A DNA stretch of 64,000 nucleotides. Origin: Coccinella septempunctata (taxonomy: Eukaryota; Arthropoda; Insecta; Coleoptera; Coccinellidae). The stretch lies in assembly GCF_907165205.1 (NCBI RefSeq), contig NC_058196.1, positions 12,752,501 through 12,816,500 on the forward strand. The letters run 5' to 3'. Of the stretch, positions 46,331-57,169 are shown one piece after another. A program made the translations under genes and the position numbers. The first letter of the stretch is position 1; every line of letters starts with the position of its first letter. Below the pieces are notes generated by a model. That model was not told the DNA's origin. It searched no databases and saw only the letters and a list, made by a program, of their open reading frames with translations.

Positions 46331-46885
46331 CAGGGTGATTCATAACTATTGGGACATAGGCTAAGGGCAGATTGTTTGGACCAAAATATGGCGATAGGAC
46401 CAAATATACCTCAATAAAATATTGCTGTGGAGAAAGATAGAGGGCGTTAAAGTTGATTTTTTTCTTTCGTTTTTTACTAATAATTTCACTGTATATTTTC
46501 TCATCCGTTTTTAAGAAACGGAAAGAAAAACACAATTGAACAGTTCAGGGCATTGAAAGGGGATTTGAAGTAACGATTTATTTACTTTATTTATTTATTT
46601 GGACAATAAGGCATAATTGAAAACAATGTAACATAAAAAGAATAAACTTAAATTAAATGTTCTACTTGGCCTCCTCCGACTTCTTTGCCTTTTCTAATTC
46701 TTTCAATAAAGGACTTTCGAACTTTGAAGAAAATATTATTCTGTTCCCTTATAAAAAATTCAACTTTAACGCCCTCTATCTTTTTCCACAGCAATATTTT
46801 ATTGAGGTATATTTGATCCTATCGCCATATTTTGGTCCAAACAATCTGCCCTTAGTCTATGTCCCAATAGTTATGAATCACCCTC
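46331..46885. mobile_element. 555-bp MITE, CAGGGTGATTC ends
   Basis: TA at 46329-46330 and 46886-46887. Inverted arms of about 140 bp share ATAACTATTGGGACATAG, GGCAGATTGTTTGGACCAAA and AGATAGAGGGCGTTAAAGTT. The right end reads CCCTC where CCCTG is expected. No coding sequence. Confidence 0.88.
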
Positions 46886-46887
46886 TA

Positions 46888-47139
46888 TACATATCATATA
46901 ATTCACCCGATCAGAGTACTGTAACTGAATAAAAATTAAATACAGATTTTATAAAAATGAGAAAGGAGATATGATTCAAAAGAAGTGATCTCTCACACAG
47001 GTAGGTGCATTCAATCAAACGAAGACAACAATGAACGATAACGATCCGTTCTCATAAATAAACCCCCCTCACATGATTATCACAGTCTTATTTGATTCAT
47101 CAGATTACAAAACACAGTACTCAAAATAATATTCATCCA
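46888..47139. other. Short non-coding spacer
   Basis: No feature seen. Confidence 0.4.
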
Positions 47140-48545
47140 TATGGGTCGTCTGCTACCGTGTATCATGGCGTTTCTTTCGGATCGCACTGTTAAGGCTTCG
47201 TGTTAGAGATCCTCTGTCATCATCTAGATCTCGTGTTAGTGCATGCGGCTCCTCAGGGATCAGTGCTGAGTCCCGTGTTGTTTTTGCTTCATATCTCAGA
47301 CTTGCCGTCTCATGTTCGGTCAAACTGTTCGCAGTTCGCAGACGACACAAAAATTATTGGAACCGTTTACTGGTGCCAATACCAGCCAATACCCTTCAAG
47401 ATGACCTTAATTCTATAGCACAATGGTGTTGAAACTTGCATTTACCTCTCAACAATGATAAGTGCTTCGTTCTTCATATGGGAACCGACAATCCGCGTCG
47501 ACCGTAGTACCAACACGTTCACGATGTGTTGACCCACCGGTAGGTCACACTGGTGCGCATTTTATATGGCCAAATTATCTCTGCATTTTCTAGGTAGACT
47601 TTTGATACGCAGCTATGGCTGCAGGTAAAGTTTATGAATGTGTGTGTGTGGTATGGTTTTGGAAATGGAAAATTTGGATGAAAAATATGGACATAATTGC
47701 GAAAATAGGTTCTATTTCCAAAACAATAGACAAAAGTTCAATCAATTATATGAAACAAAAATAGTCATTTGATCACACATTACCCCTGTTCAACATAAAA
47801 ATAGGTTATTTTCATGTTTAAAATGAACATACGTAATTCAACAAGAAAAGTGAGATAACTTCCTCACGGGTCCCTCTGTGAATCTCTAGATGTCGCGAAC
47901 GTGTTCGTAAATTTAGTCCCAGTTTCAAGCAGCCACTGTGATCTAGGGGTGATTATAACGGACAACCTGAGTTGGTCGGATTAAATCTTCCAGGGTGTCA
48001 ATAAAGGGTCCTTATTTTTGACCCTCAAAGCCAGAAAGGTGTGACCCTTCAACGTTCTCGTATCTATCGGATATATGTCAGCCCTATCCTTGAGTTCGCT
48101 GGTCCTGTTTGTAGCCCAGTTCTAGGTGGTGATTTTCGCTGCTCGTGGGTGTAGCTAGAGTCTACCTACTGCGTCGCGCGACTCGTCTTCCTTACGGTGC
48201 TTCGCGCCCTTCCTACAACGAGAGACTCAATAATGAACTTACCTCCGTTTGCCGACCGAAGGACTCGTGGCGACCTTCTTTAACCTTTCGCGCACCGTAT
48301 GACTTTTTTGGTGTTTGTCTGCGTAACTTGTTTACAATCAATTCGGACGACCGTTCGCGTGGCCATCCGTTTAAGCTCAAAAAGGAAAACTTTAAGACAG
48401 TACAGTAGTACAGAGACAATAGTTTTTGCCCTGTCCAATCGTGTGTTTGGTGCGTGGAACGCTTTACCTTCAGCTGTAGTGGATTAAGTGTCGGTGAATT
48501 CTTTCAAGAATAGCTACAACAACTGGCTTCGCCGTGGATGATAGA
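47140..48545 (+). pseudogene. CR1/Jockey-type non-LTR retrotransposon, RT 3' half
   Basis: 47200-47418 reads APQGSVLSPVLFLLHISDL (motif B) and CSQFADDTKIIG (catalytic FADD, codons at 47334-47345). The frame shifts to SIAQWC and LPLNNDKCFVLHMG. An insertion-like AT-rich stretch of about 380 bp (47540-47920) interrupts. DLGVIITDNLSWS follows near 47945, then the C-terminal block NLPPFADRRTRGDL, GHPFKLKKENFKT and VWNALP-like words to about 48545, in several frames. Motif A and the endonuclease are missing. Clearly dead. Confidence 0.8.
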
Positions 48546-48714
48546 ATGTGATGGTTGATAGCTGGGGAGATTTCTTTCTGCTCTTCAAGCAGTTTTTTCT
48601 TCTTACGTGTCTTGAAGGATTTCTTTGAACGAATATGCACTGCCTAAGCTATCATTCATTTCTAATTATAATAATAATAATAGTAATAATAGACGAAAAA
48701 GCTAGTGGTTTGTA

Positions 48715-49480
48715 GGGCTGGGTGACAGTAAACAATCCTTTTCGATTGGCCGACGTTTCGAGCAAATTTTACTCTTTTTCAAGGCTTTAATAAAATAAAA
48801 TCACAGTCAAAACAATATCACAAATACAAATGGCAACGATGGTCAATAAACGATACAACAAGAAATGATGAAGGCGAACACATCAAACTGAAAGCAAAAA
48901 CTCACCGAATTGATGAGATTGAAATACACCCTTCACAGGGAGGTAGGTGAGACATACAATTTCCTCTTCTCTATATTAATCATTTAAAATCGTAATCTTT
49001 CTGAAAATGGTCGTCTACTATTTAGACCCGAACATATGAAAATATGTCAGCTGATCGATTCGAAACGAATACTCGTCAATCACGCATCTGTAGGATTCGA
49101 TGTTGTCATATTTATCCTTTCTCGACCATTTTTAACTCTCTCCAACAAATTATGATATATTACACTAAGGTTCTGAGTGTCTGTCCTCAAATTAACGGTG
49201 TTATGTAATTTGATTTGTATCATCTCACTGATACTTCTCCTAATATAATTACTTTCCCTGTCTAATAATTTGAAATTGGAAAGGTAAAAGATATGACCGG
49301 TATTGAAATGGTGTTGGGCTAAGGCAGTTTTCTCTTTTTTTGCTCTATTTATTGGCTTACAGTCATTAGAATGCTGGTTAATTCTAGAGCCTATATATTG
49401 CTTAGTCATCCCGATATAGCTTTTATCGCAGCCTTCACACTTTACTTCGTATACTACGTTAGACTTTTCTACTTTCTACT
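48715..49480 (-). mobile_element. Penelope-like element, 3' part
   Basis: On the minus strand an open GIY-YIG domain (49080-49460) is followed by about 260 bp of spacer and then TTGAAAAAGAG…CTCGAAACGTCGG at 48751-48783, the eroded ribozyme-like terminal motif. The RT part is absent: the element stops at a fold-back at 49425-49523. Confidence 0.75.
49080..49460 (-). pseudogene. PLE GIY-YIG endonuclease domain, partial but open
   Basis: The minus-strand frame begins VVYEVKCEGCDKSYIGMTKQ and continues with IGSRINQHSND, LAQHHFNTGHIF and ESNYIRRSISEMIQIKLHNT. VYEV/YIG are the GIY-YIG pair, CEGC is the zinc-type Cys pair of PLE domains, and the Arg and Glu region after it fits the nuclease fold. 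The roughly 127 codons are free of stops, so decay is recent or the region was short-lived. No RT upstream and no own start at the true N terminus: an ATG at Met in GMTK is internal. It would nick DNA for target-primed synthesis in an intact element. Confidence 0.8.
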
Positions 49481-49523
49481 AAGGTAGTATACGAAGTAAA
49501 GTGTGAAGGCTGCGAAAGAATAT
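49425..49523. repeat. Fold-back of the GIY-YIG start
   Basis: 49425-49461 and 49486-49522 are inverted copies (GCAGCCTTCACACTTTACTT and complement) separated by about 24 bp. The duplication reverses the first codons of the GIY-YIG domain and marks the 5' break of the PLE copy. Confidence 0.85.
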
Positions 49524-49738
49524 GTCAATAGTAATAATATGTAAACTATGAGCGACGATTGAATGTTTTTTCGCAAATTGTCTCATTTTGATCTTTTTTT
49601 TGTTATTTCAGGTGAAGTAAAAACACGGAAATAAAATTAAGATATTGAAGATATTGAAGCTGGTATACTTATTTTAAATTTTTTGAATAATATGGAATTT
49701 CTATAATAAAATTTTTGAATCTCCTACTCTGGTTTCAG

Positions 49739-49909
49739 AAATTTGCAAAGCCAATAGAGACCAGAAAGCCCAACAATATCCAACAGAATGGCAAGGTTAT
49801 TCGATAGCTTTCCATTTACTACTCCCAATAGCCGGATTTTTGATTTTGTGGGGACGACGAGATCTTTTCAACAAGCTTCTTCTCCAAGTAGACAGGGGTT
49901 GTGTTTCTG
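49739..49909 (+). CDS. Putative internal exon of a host membrane-associated protein
   Basis: A polypyrimidine tract and TTTCAG precede 49739; TCTG|GTAAGT follows 49909. The 171-nt exon is open only in the frame entered with two bases (phase 1), giving ICKANRDQKAQQYPTEWQGY, then SIAFHLLLPIAGFLILW (one likely membrane segment, residues about 21-37), then GRRDLFNKLLLQVDRGCVS; it leaves in phase 1 too. The other two frames have stops. The codon mix and splice sites look like a real exon amid transposon debris. Its phase matches the exon at 12322-12364, which may precede it; other exons would lie outside the window. Family not recognised. Confidence 0.55.
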
Positions 49910-50882
49910 GTAAGTTCAGAGATTATCTAGATCATTTCTCCGAATTTGTATTCAACTCTTTTGCTGACCACGAGTATTATTTCGTATTCCTTTGAGGAAT
50001 TGAAAATATTTTAATTGAAACATGAAGAATCAACCCCTCAAGCAAGGGAAGGTAATGTTATTTGAGCAACTGAAGGTAGGTTGATCAGGAAATAATTGCT
50101 GAAGCTATTAATTTATAGTCCGTGGGTCAGGACACAGTGAAGTTGAGAATTACAACAATTCAACAAGGTTGAAATGGTTTTTGGAACTCTACAATATGGA
50201 AGAAATCAAGTCAAATCAAACTGAGACCTTGTCAACGTTTCGAATCCCAATATATACAGGGTCATGCAATACTGCGTTAGGCTTCCATAGCTGCCAAACC
50301 AGACATTTTAGGAATTTAGTTGAGTAGCATTCCATTTGTACTCACAATACTGCATCACAGGAATTTATTTTCTGATATACAGGCTGTATTTACAGGAAAT
50401 ACCCCTGCTTATTTTCATTGAGGAATCATCTCCCTTCATCCTTCGCATTTGCATAGCCGTTCATCAGAGCTATGAAATTCAAAATAATAACAATGAGGAG
50501 CACACTAGAATTCATATGACACGATTAAGATATCACATTCAGAAAGCATCGAACATCAACAAAAGTAGTGGAAAACATACAAATATAATAAAATTTTTAA
50601 AAGGCCATTAACGCCCACTCAACTTTTGGCTGATACTTCGACTCAATTTTATTATGTTTCTGTTGAAAACATGTAACTAATCAATAAAAACAAAAACGAA
50701 AAAAATCTGAATTTCTTGGGGAAAGATACGAGGGTGCACTCAAGCGAGTACACTGAGCAGATGTCTGGTTAGATAAATAAGTAAAAAAATTAAAAGTAAT
50801 ATTTTTCAAAGCATTCCCTTTCCATGCAACGAGTCATATTGCACTTTTTGCAACCCCACTTTACTCTTGATGACATATTGTA
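49910..50882. other. Non-coding stretch with a broken PLE end
   Basis: AACGTTTCGAATCCCAA at 50234-50250 looks like half of a hammerhead-like motif (GAAACGTTGAC on the minus strand) interrupted by TATACAGGGTCATG, a MITE-type end at about 50253. No partner end found. Otherwise no feature. Confidence 0.35.
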
Positions 50883-52014
50883 CAGGGTGGGCAAATTTCG
50901 ATGTCTTAGCACTACAGCTTTTAAACTAGAGGAGATAGACAAAATCTGATACCCCATTCTCGTTCTCTTTTTCTGAGAAACTTACAATAGTAGTAGTGAT
51001 TTTTGGCCACTTTCTCTTGTTTTCGAGTTATAAGCAAAAATTGGAAAAATGGCGATTTCGAAATAAATTTATATCTCCGCTAATACTGATGATAGAGCTC
51101 TGAAATTGAAACATTATACAGGCACTTTTTTACGTAGAATCCAGTGGCGTGCTCGCCTTTTCAGCAGGATTTTTAATTACGACGCTATGACCCAAAGTTA
51201 TGTTTTTTTAAATGAGAACACTAGTTTTTTGTGCAATTTTTTGAAAGCATAATTTTTACTGATTTCAAGAATATATAACATCATATGGTTTGTATCAATA
51301 TAAATAATAGAAAATGGTCAAAAACACTTTTTCCCAATATTTCTATGGTTTCAACTTTTGACGAGCACAGAAAAATAGAGTTTCCTATAACTTCCGGCAA
51401 TGTCATTCTTTCTATGCTTTTTACCAATTTTCACAGACTTTGAATCAAGATATATTTCATAAATTTTCATTATAATGAAAGGACTCATAGGAAGATTCAG
51501 TGATAATCACACAATGCTATATTTTTCTATGCTCATCAAAAGTAGAAACCATAGAAATATTGAGAAAAAAGGTTTCTGACTATTTTCTATTATTTATATT
51601 GATACAAACCATATGATGTTATATATTTTTGAAATCAGTAAAAATTGAGCTTTCAAAAAATTACATAGAAAACTAGTGTTCCCATTTAAAAAAACATAAC
51701 TTTGGGTCATAGCTTCGAAATTAAAAATCCTGCTAAAAAGGCGAGCACGCCACTGGATTCTACGTAAAAAAGTGCCTGTATAATGTTTCAATTTCAGAGC
51801 TCTATCATCAGTATTAGCGGAGATATAAATTTATTCCGATATCGCCATTTTTCCATTTTTTGCTTATAACTCAAAAACAAAAGAAAGTGGCCAAAAATGA
51901 CTACTACTATTGTTAGTTTCTCAGAAAAAGAGAACGAGAATGGGGTATCAGATTTTGTCTATCTCCTCTGGTTTAAAAACTGTAGTACTAAAACATCGAA
52001 ATTTGCCCACCCTG
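50883..52014. mobile_element. 1132-bp palindromic MITE
   Basis: TA at 50881-50882 and 52015-52016. Ends CAGGGTGGGCAAATTTCGAT and its complement. Arms of about 480 bp share GAGATAGACAAAATCTGATA, TTTTGGCCACTTTCTCTTG-like and CCAGTGGCGTGCTCGCCTTT words. The centre lies near 51450. Same family as 14397-15154 by its ends and layout. No coding sequence: the 51594-51791 frame lies in an arm. Confidence 0.9.
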
Positions 52015-52019
52015 TACAT

Positions 52020-53230
52020 CTCAATTGTTTAGTTTAATTTTTTGGAAAGCGTCTTTTGCGGTAATGAACTACTGATTTATTTTCCGTCTCTAAGATAATG
52101 CCTCATAATATATCTTGTACACTGTGTTTCTGCTTATCTGCTAATGGTTTTTCATTGCTGTCGTCAAACATTTCATCTGCATTTTATCTCATCATCTCAA
52201 CAACACACTTCTAAGTCTTTGGGTAACTCATTCACCCAGTATGAAATTGTAATAGCTATATAATGTTCAACTGAATCGTTATACATTCAACTGAAACTCA
52301 CTCTGAAATTATGTCCCGTATTAGCCCATTATACTTGATTGAGTACAACTAAGTTTGAGGCCTGCTCAGGACAATACAGAAATAGGTAGAATTTTTTTGC
52401 GACAACTTTTTTTGTGTATCTCATGAGAACTCTCATGTAAAAAGATACTTCTTTGCTTCTTCGTTCAAAAGTTATGATAATAATGCTGTTATGATAAAGT
52501 CCTACAAAAATATCGAAAAAAGGCGTACAATTATAACGATTCGTACAATATTTCAATCGGCTGTAGCGGTTGTAAAGTTGACAACACTCTACTGGGTCCC
52601 ACCAAATTAAATTTTTTGGCAATATCTGGCAGTACCGAGCGTAAACACAAATATACTCTGTTGAGTACGGCGGGCGTTAATTGATTTCAAAAATATTATA
52701 GATATTATGCTCATTCATGAAACTACTCGGAAAGAACGTTGAATTTTAAGGCATGTAAGGAATGTAAGTTATGTTAGAAAAACGAATACGTATGCTCCAC
52801 TCACTTTTATAGAAGCCGTCGACAGACCATGGAAATTTGACACATTTCACAGTGTAAAGTACGAAAAGGTAAGGTTATGATGCTTGTCAAGACATTTTTG
52901 GGTTTAAATAAGCGTTATGTGGTCCATTCGACGTTTAAGTAACAATAATTACGTATTTTATGACAATGTGAATTCACTTCGAAAACTATTGATTCTAAAA
53001 TATGTGAACATTATTAATGTTCATAACTGCTTGAAGGGATACTATATCTATTTATGTGCATGGAAAGTACAAGAGATCAGTGTTCAAGTGTACTCATTTT
53101 TGCTGTGAAAGAATTTTATTTTATGGATACATAACATTCAGAAGAGGCAATCCTCACACGGGTCGTTCGACGTGACTGCCTATATGGAAATGTGTGGGAA
53201 TCCACTCACGAGGCGTTTCGATGAGCTATG
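52020..53230. other. Non-coding stretch
   Basis: No gene recognised. Frames at 52329-52622 (minus) and 52917-53108 lack motifs. Confidence 0.4.
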
Positions 53231-53960
53231 TGAAGCTGGCACCCTCAAATGCGAATTTTGAAACTAAAATTCCAGGGTCGTTTGTTCATCATTGGTTCAT
53301 GTTTTTCCACCCTTTTTTTCCATTTGTCCAGGCAACGTTTGAGTTGTTTCGGTGAATTTCCTAAGCAGCACCCCCAGATTACAGAAATGAATTTTTAATG
53401 GTATAGATCGTTCGTCCAACGTAAATCCACTTTTGTTCACCCAAGTTTTTCATTTATTCACCCACAGAACCATAGAAATCAATGGTTGAAAATTTCGGAA
53501 GTTGTGAAGTTGGCACCTCCAAGTGAAAATTTTTGAACCACAACTTCAGGGTCGTTTGTTCATCGTTGGTCCATGTTTGTCCACCCTTTTTTTTTCATTT
53601 GTCCAGGCACCGTTTGAGTTGTTCGGTGAATTTCCTAAGCAGCACCCCCAAATTGCAGAAACGTATTTTTAATAGTATAGATCGTTCGTCCAACGTAAAT
53701 CCACTTTTGTTCACCCAAGTTTTTCATTTGTCCACCCACAGAACCATAGAAATCAATCATTGAAAATCTTGAAGCTGTGAAGTTGGCACCCCCAAAAGGA
53801 AATTTTTGAACCAAAATTTCAGAATCGTTTGTCCATCGTGGGTCCATGTTTTTTCATCTTTTTTTTCATTTATTCAGGCACCGTTTGGGAGATAAAAAAA
53901 ACAGAAGTTGTTTCGGTGCATTTTCTGAGCAGAACCCCCAAATTACAAAAACGTATTTTT
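53231..53960 (+). repeat. Tandem repeat, about 274 bp x 2.7
   Basis: TGAAGYTGGCACC recurs at 53231, 53505 and 53778, with AGGGTCGTTTGTTCATC, CCTAAGCAGCACCCCC and GATCGTTCGTCCAACGTAAA in each unit. Units are about 90% alike by eye; the third is cut short. Confidence 0.88.
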
Positions 53961-53964
53961 GAAT

Positions 53965-55225
53965 AAAGTGTTCTGGAAAGGTCTATAAGTACCTGCACGA
54001 ATGCCTTCTATGCCTACATAAAAATATAGCTGAATTCCTTGAAAATAATACTAATTTTATGTATAGGTACTTCAAGAACTGCTAATATTACTCATCTACA
54101 ACATAAGTTTTATCTAACAGAAAAGAAACCGTGATGATGTATCCGACATGTGCCTGTTTGCATCCCCGTATTTCTAATGAAAAAATTTTGTCGATGATAC
54201 GAGATAAATAAAAATAATATATGTATAGTATGGCTGTGAGATCAGTTGCCAAAAATTTGGAGTAAACCACTATTTCATCTTATGTAGTATCGGTTTCATG
54301 GATATGAACACCATGCCAGATTATGATCACATAGCAATCTTAATTACCAATCTTAAGTTTCCACATTATAGGAAGTGAAACCTTCCCAGAAAGTTATTCA
54401 GGACAAGCGAAAAAAAATTGTTATGTTTCAAAAGAAAGTTTTATATATCTGAATGAAATTTCAATAATGAATCTTTCGTGAATATCGAAAATATATACCG
54501 CGTAATGTCCGAAATGGAAATTGGAGGATAACACCGAATCTGGTTCTCCAATTTGTCTGCGAATTATTAATCTTGTTCCATCTGCTGCTGACACGCCTGT
54601 TCATTTGGACAGTTAAATCGAAATGCGAATTATTAATGTGGAAATATCTCCAATTTCGGGGTAATTTCTCAATAATCGAGTAAATAAATTGAAAAATAAA
54701 ACCAAAAAGGTTTCACCTTTCAGTACCAAAATTAAAAAAGGGCAGACGCCATTTCTGTATAATTATGATAATATATACCTGGTGGCCCGCCACAGACGTG
54801 GAGCTTTTTTTGGGGGAGTAATATGGATATTTTGAAATTATTTTTTGAGATGGGTGCAGGGTGTTCAAAAGCCCAATATAAAATTATTTTTATATAAAGG
54901 CTGTTCGAAAACAAAGATATATATTGAAGTTACATTTTTTTAAATCTAAGACCCTCAAAAATGAAATGGCAAGTTCAAATTATGATGAGTTTTGTCAGAT
55001 CACTTTATACCTTAGAAGCACCATTTACAGGAAAATGAAATTGGCTACTCCTATACTGAACAACAAAATTCAACTCTGGAGTACACAGTGTTCATAATTA
55101 ATTTTCAAACATCAACTATTTGTAGTTGTAGTTGTAGTTAATGGTTAAGGACTTCCTTATTTCAAATGGCACAACAGGTGCAATATCTCGTTGAACATAA
55201 AAATTTACTTCGAAACTATCTTCAT
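53965..55225. other. Non-coding stretch
   Basis: No feature supported apart from a (TGTAGT)n patch at about 55120-55138. Confidence 0.4.
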
Positions 55226-55415
55226 AAGTTTCTTAATAAACTTATTAGAGTTTTTTTCTCCCGTTCTCTGAAACAAAATAAATTAAAAATGAAACAAACT
55301 ATTTGCTCCTGCGTAAATCTTTGCACTAATTTGTCAGGAGCAAATCAACTAGAAAAAATTGTTGCCTGAGCATGAACTGAAAATAAAGAACGTTGAAATT
55401 ATAACGTTATGTTGT

Positions 55416-55450
55416 AACGTTTCAGAGTCTATATCAGACTCCTTCATCAG
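55416..55450 (-). ncRNA. Hammerhead-ribozyme-like motif (left arm)
   Basis: Minus strand: CTGATGA, A-G, stem II GAGTCT/AGACTC, GAAAC, GTT. Stem III AACGTT is self-complementary. The first stem II pair G-C of the right copy is G-T here. Confidence 0.55.
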
Positions 55451-55606
55451 ATCATCAATTTTCGATAATCTTCTGAATTGTATCTTTTTTTTTTGTTGAT
55501 TTATTTAATTTTGAATCAACGTTTCTATGCAGTCCCTGTTTCTATGTATTGACAAAATGTGAAACAAAAGATACAATTCAGAAAATTTTCGAAAATTAGT
55601 TTTAGT

Positions 55607-55641
55607 CTGATGAAGGAGTCTGATATAGACTCCGAAACGTT
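55607..55641 (+). ncRNA. Hammerhead-ribozyme-like motif (right arm)
   Basis: CTGATGA at 55607-55613, an extra A, stem II GGAGTCT/AGACTCC (7 bp) with loop GATAT, GAAAC at 55634-55638 and GTT at 55639-55641. Stem I is only about two pairs. The stem III word is self-complementary. Confidence 0.6.
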
Positions 55642-55829
55642 ACAACATAAAATTATAATTTCAACGTTCTTTATTTTCAGTTCATTGTCAGACAACAATT
55701 TTTTCTAGTTGATTTGCTCCTGACAAATTAGTGCAAGAATTTACGCAGGAGCAAATCGTTTATTTCATTTTTGTTTCACAGATTGGGAATGAAAACCCTG
55801 AAAAGTTTATTAACAAATGCAGTATCCTC

Positions 55830-57100
55830 CCAGAATAAATTTCAATCATACTTTCACAAAGTTTTCCTCCACCTAAATCTGATAGTTTCTCAGCAATTTT
55901 CGATTTTTAATTCGTCTGTGGTAAGCCACTCGGTATAGTATGGTTAATTCATATTCAGAGACAAAAAAATATTATCAATAAATCCTACTACAAATTTTTA
56001 ATTATAAGTTTTTATTTAATATTTTGAGTTGGAATAATTTGCTCTAGAACAACGTTTTTAAGGTGCTTGGAAAAGCTAGCACTTTCTAAGGGATGGTTCA
56101 TCAGACTTACCCCGGGTTTAATAAAGCTTGATAGAGGAATCAACGCCTGATTGACGAATAGACGTCAATTTTTTTTCAATCGATAATTCAGTCATAATCA
56201 TTCAGAATATTCTTCTCAAATTATGATGTTCATACGTCCATGTTCAATTATTCTCAATTGCTACTCCTTCAATATATTCAGAAAAAAAGGTTTCAGTGAT
56301 TTCGTTTCAGAAATCGAGAGACTGTCAAGTCTTTGATCAAACAATCAAAGTTTTATGAAACCCGCTATTCAAGTTTTGTCAAATTTTATTTTATTTTCTG
56401 GTAATACGATTGAAATTGAACAATATCGGAATCGAAATATCATTATTTTTCATTTTGAAGTCTACCTGATACCGAGGCGGGTAATTCATTTTAATGCAAT
56501 CCGCCTGCAATATCCATCCTTCCTGAGAAGCTTTGTTATGCCCTCATGCATAATTGAATTAGCTGTAAAGTTAATCTTTTTAACGATGCCGATTTAATAC
56601 CTCAGTGACAGAAATTTTATACTAAGCTTTGCTTGTAAAGATCAAACAACTTCATGCAATCCGAAATATCACATCTAGCTAAACGTAGCTAAGTGCCGAA
56701 CGGAAATTTCATATTTAGTTCTGTCATGTTTTTTATAATATAGGAAAGTATACATTGAGAATCAATATAATTTTTCCACTTCGAGGAATTTTGCATTATT
56801 ATGTGAATGCAGTATGAAATAAATATTCATTCTTTGATACACCAGACAAAAATCACAGAATTTCACATGACCAAAATAAACTTCCTGATCAGTCATTCCA
56901 ACATCATAGTCATTCAAAAAATTTCTCATTTTGAAAATACTTTAGTAGTATTGAAGATATGGGTCGCATGTGCAAGAAAAATTGAAAGTCACTCAAAATT
57001 TCATTGAAATTGATTGAATTTTCACTCCATATCATTTTTTCAAAGCATAAACCTCAATGTCCTTTTGCTCCATCCAATTTCAACGGAATATTTTTCTAAG
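55830..57100. other. Non-coding stretch
   Basis: No gene recognised. Frames at 56355-56597 and 56807-57007 lack motifs. Confidence 0.4.
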
Positions 57101-57169
57101 GACAGTGAATAAGAATTTGTCCACAATCCATCCTCTTGCAATTCTTCCTACGAATGTCCAATGCAACGA

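Larger units (their letters stand above)
55230..55825. mobile_element. Snap-back element with two ribozyme-like motifs
   Basis: Arms 55230-55493 and 55567-55825 are inverted with scattered mismatches. Shared words include TTTGCTCCTGCGTAAAT, CACTAATTTGTCAGGAGCAA, AATAAAGAACGTTGAAATTA and AGTCTATATCAGACTCCTTC. Both arms carry complete CTGATGA…GAAAC motifs in opposite directions. The spacer is about 73 bp. No PLE coding trace, so it is likely a non-autonomous PLE derivative. Confidence 0.8.
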
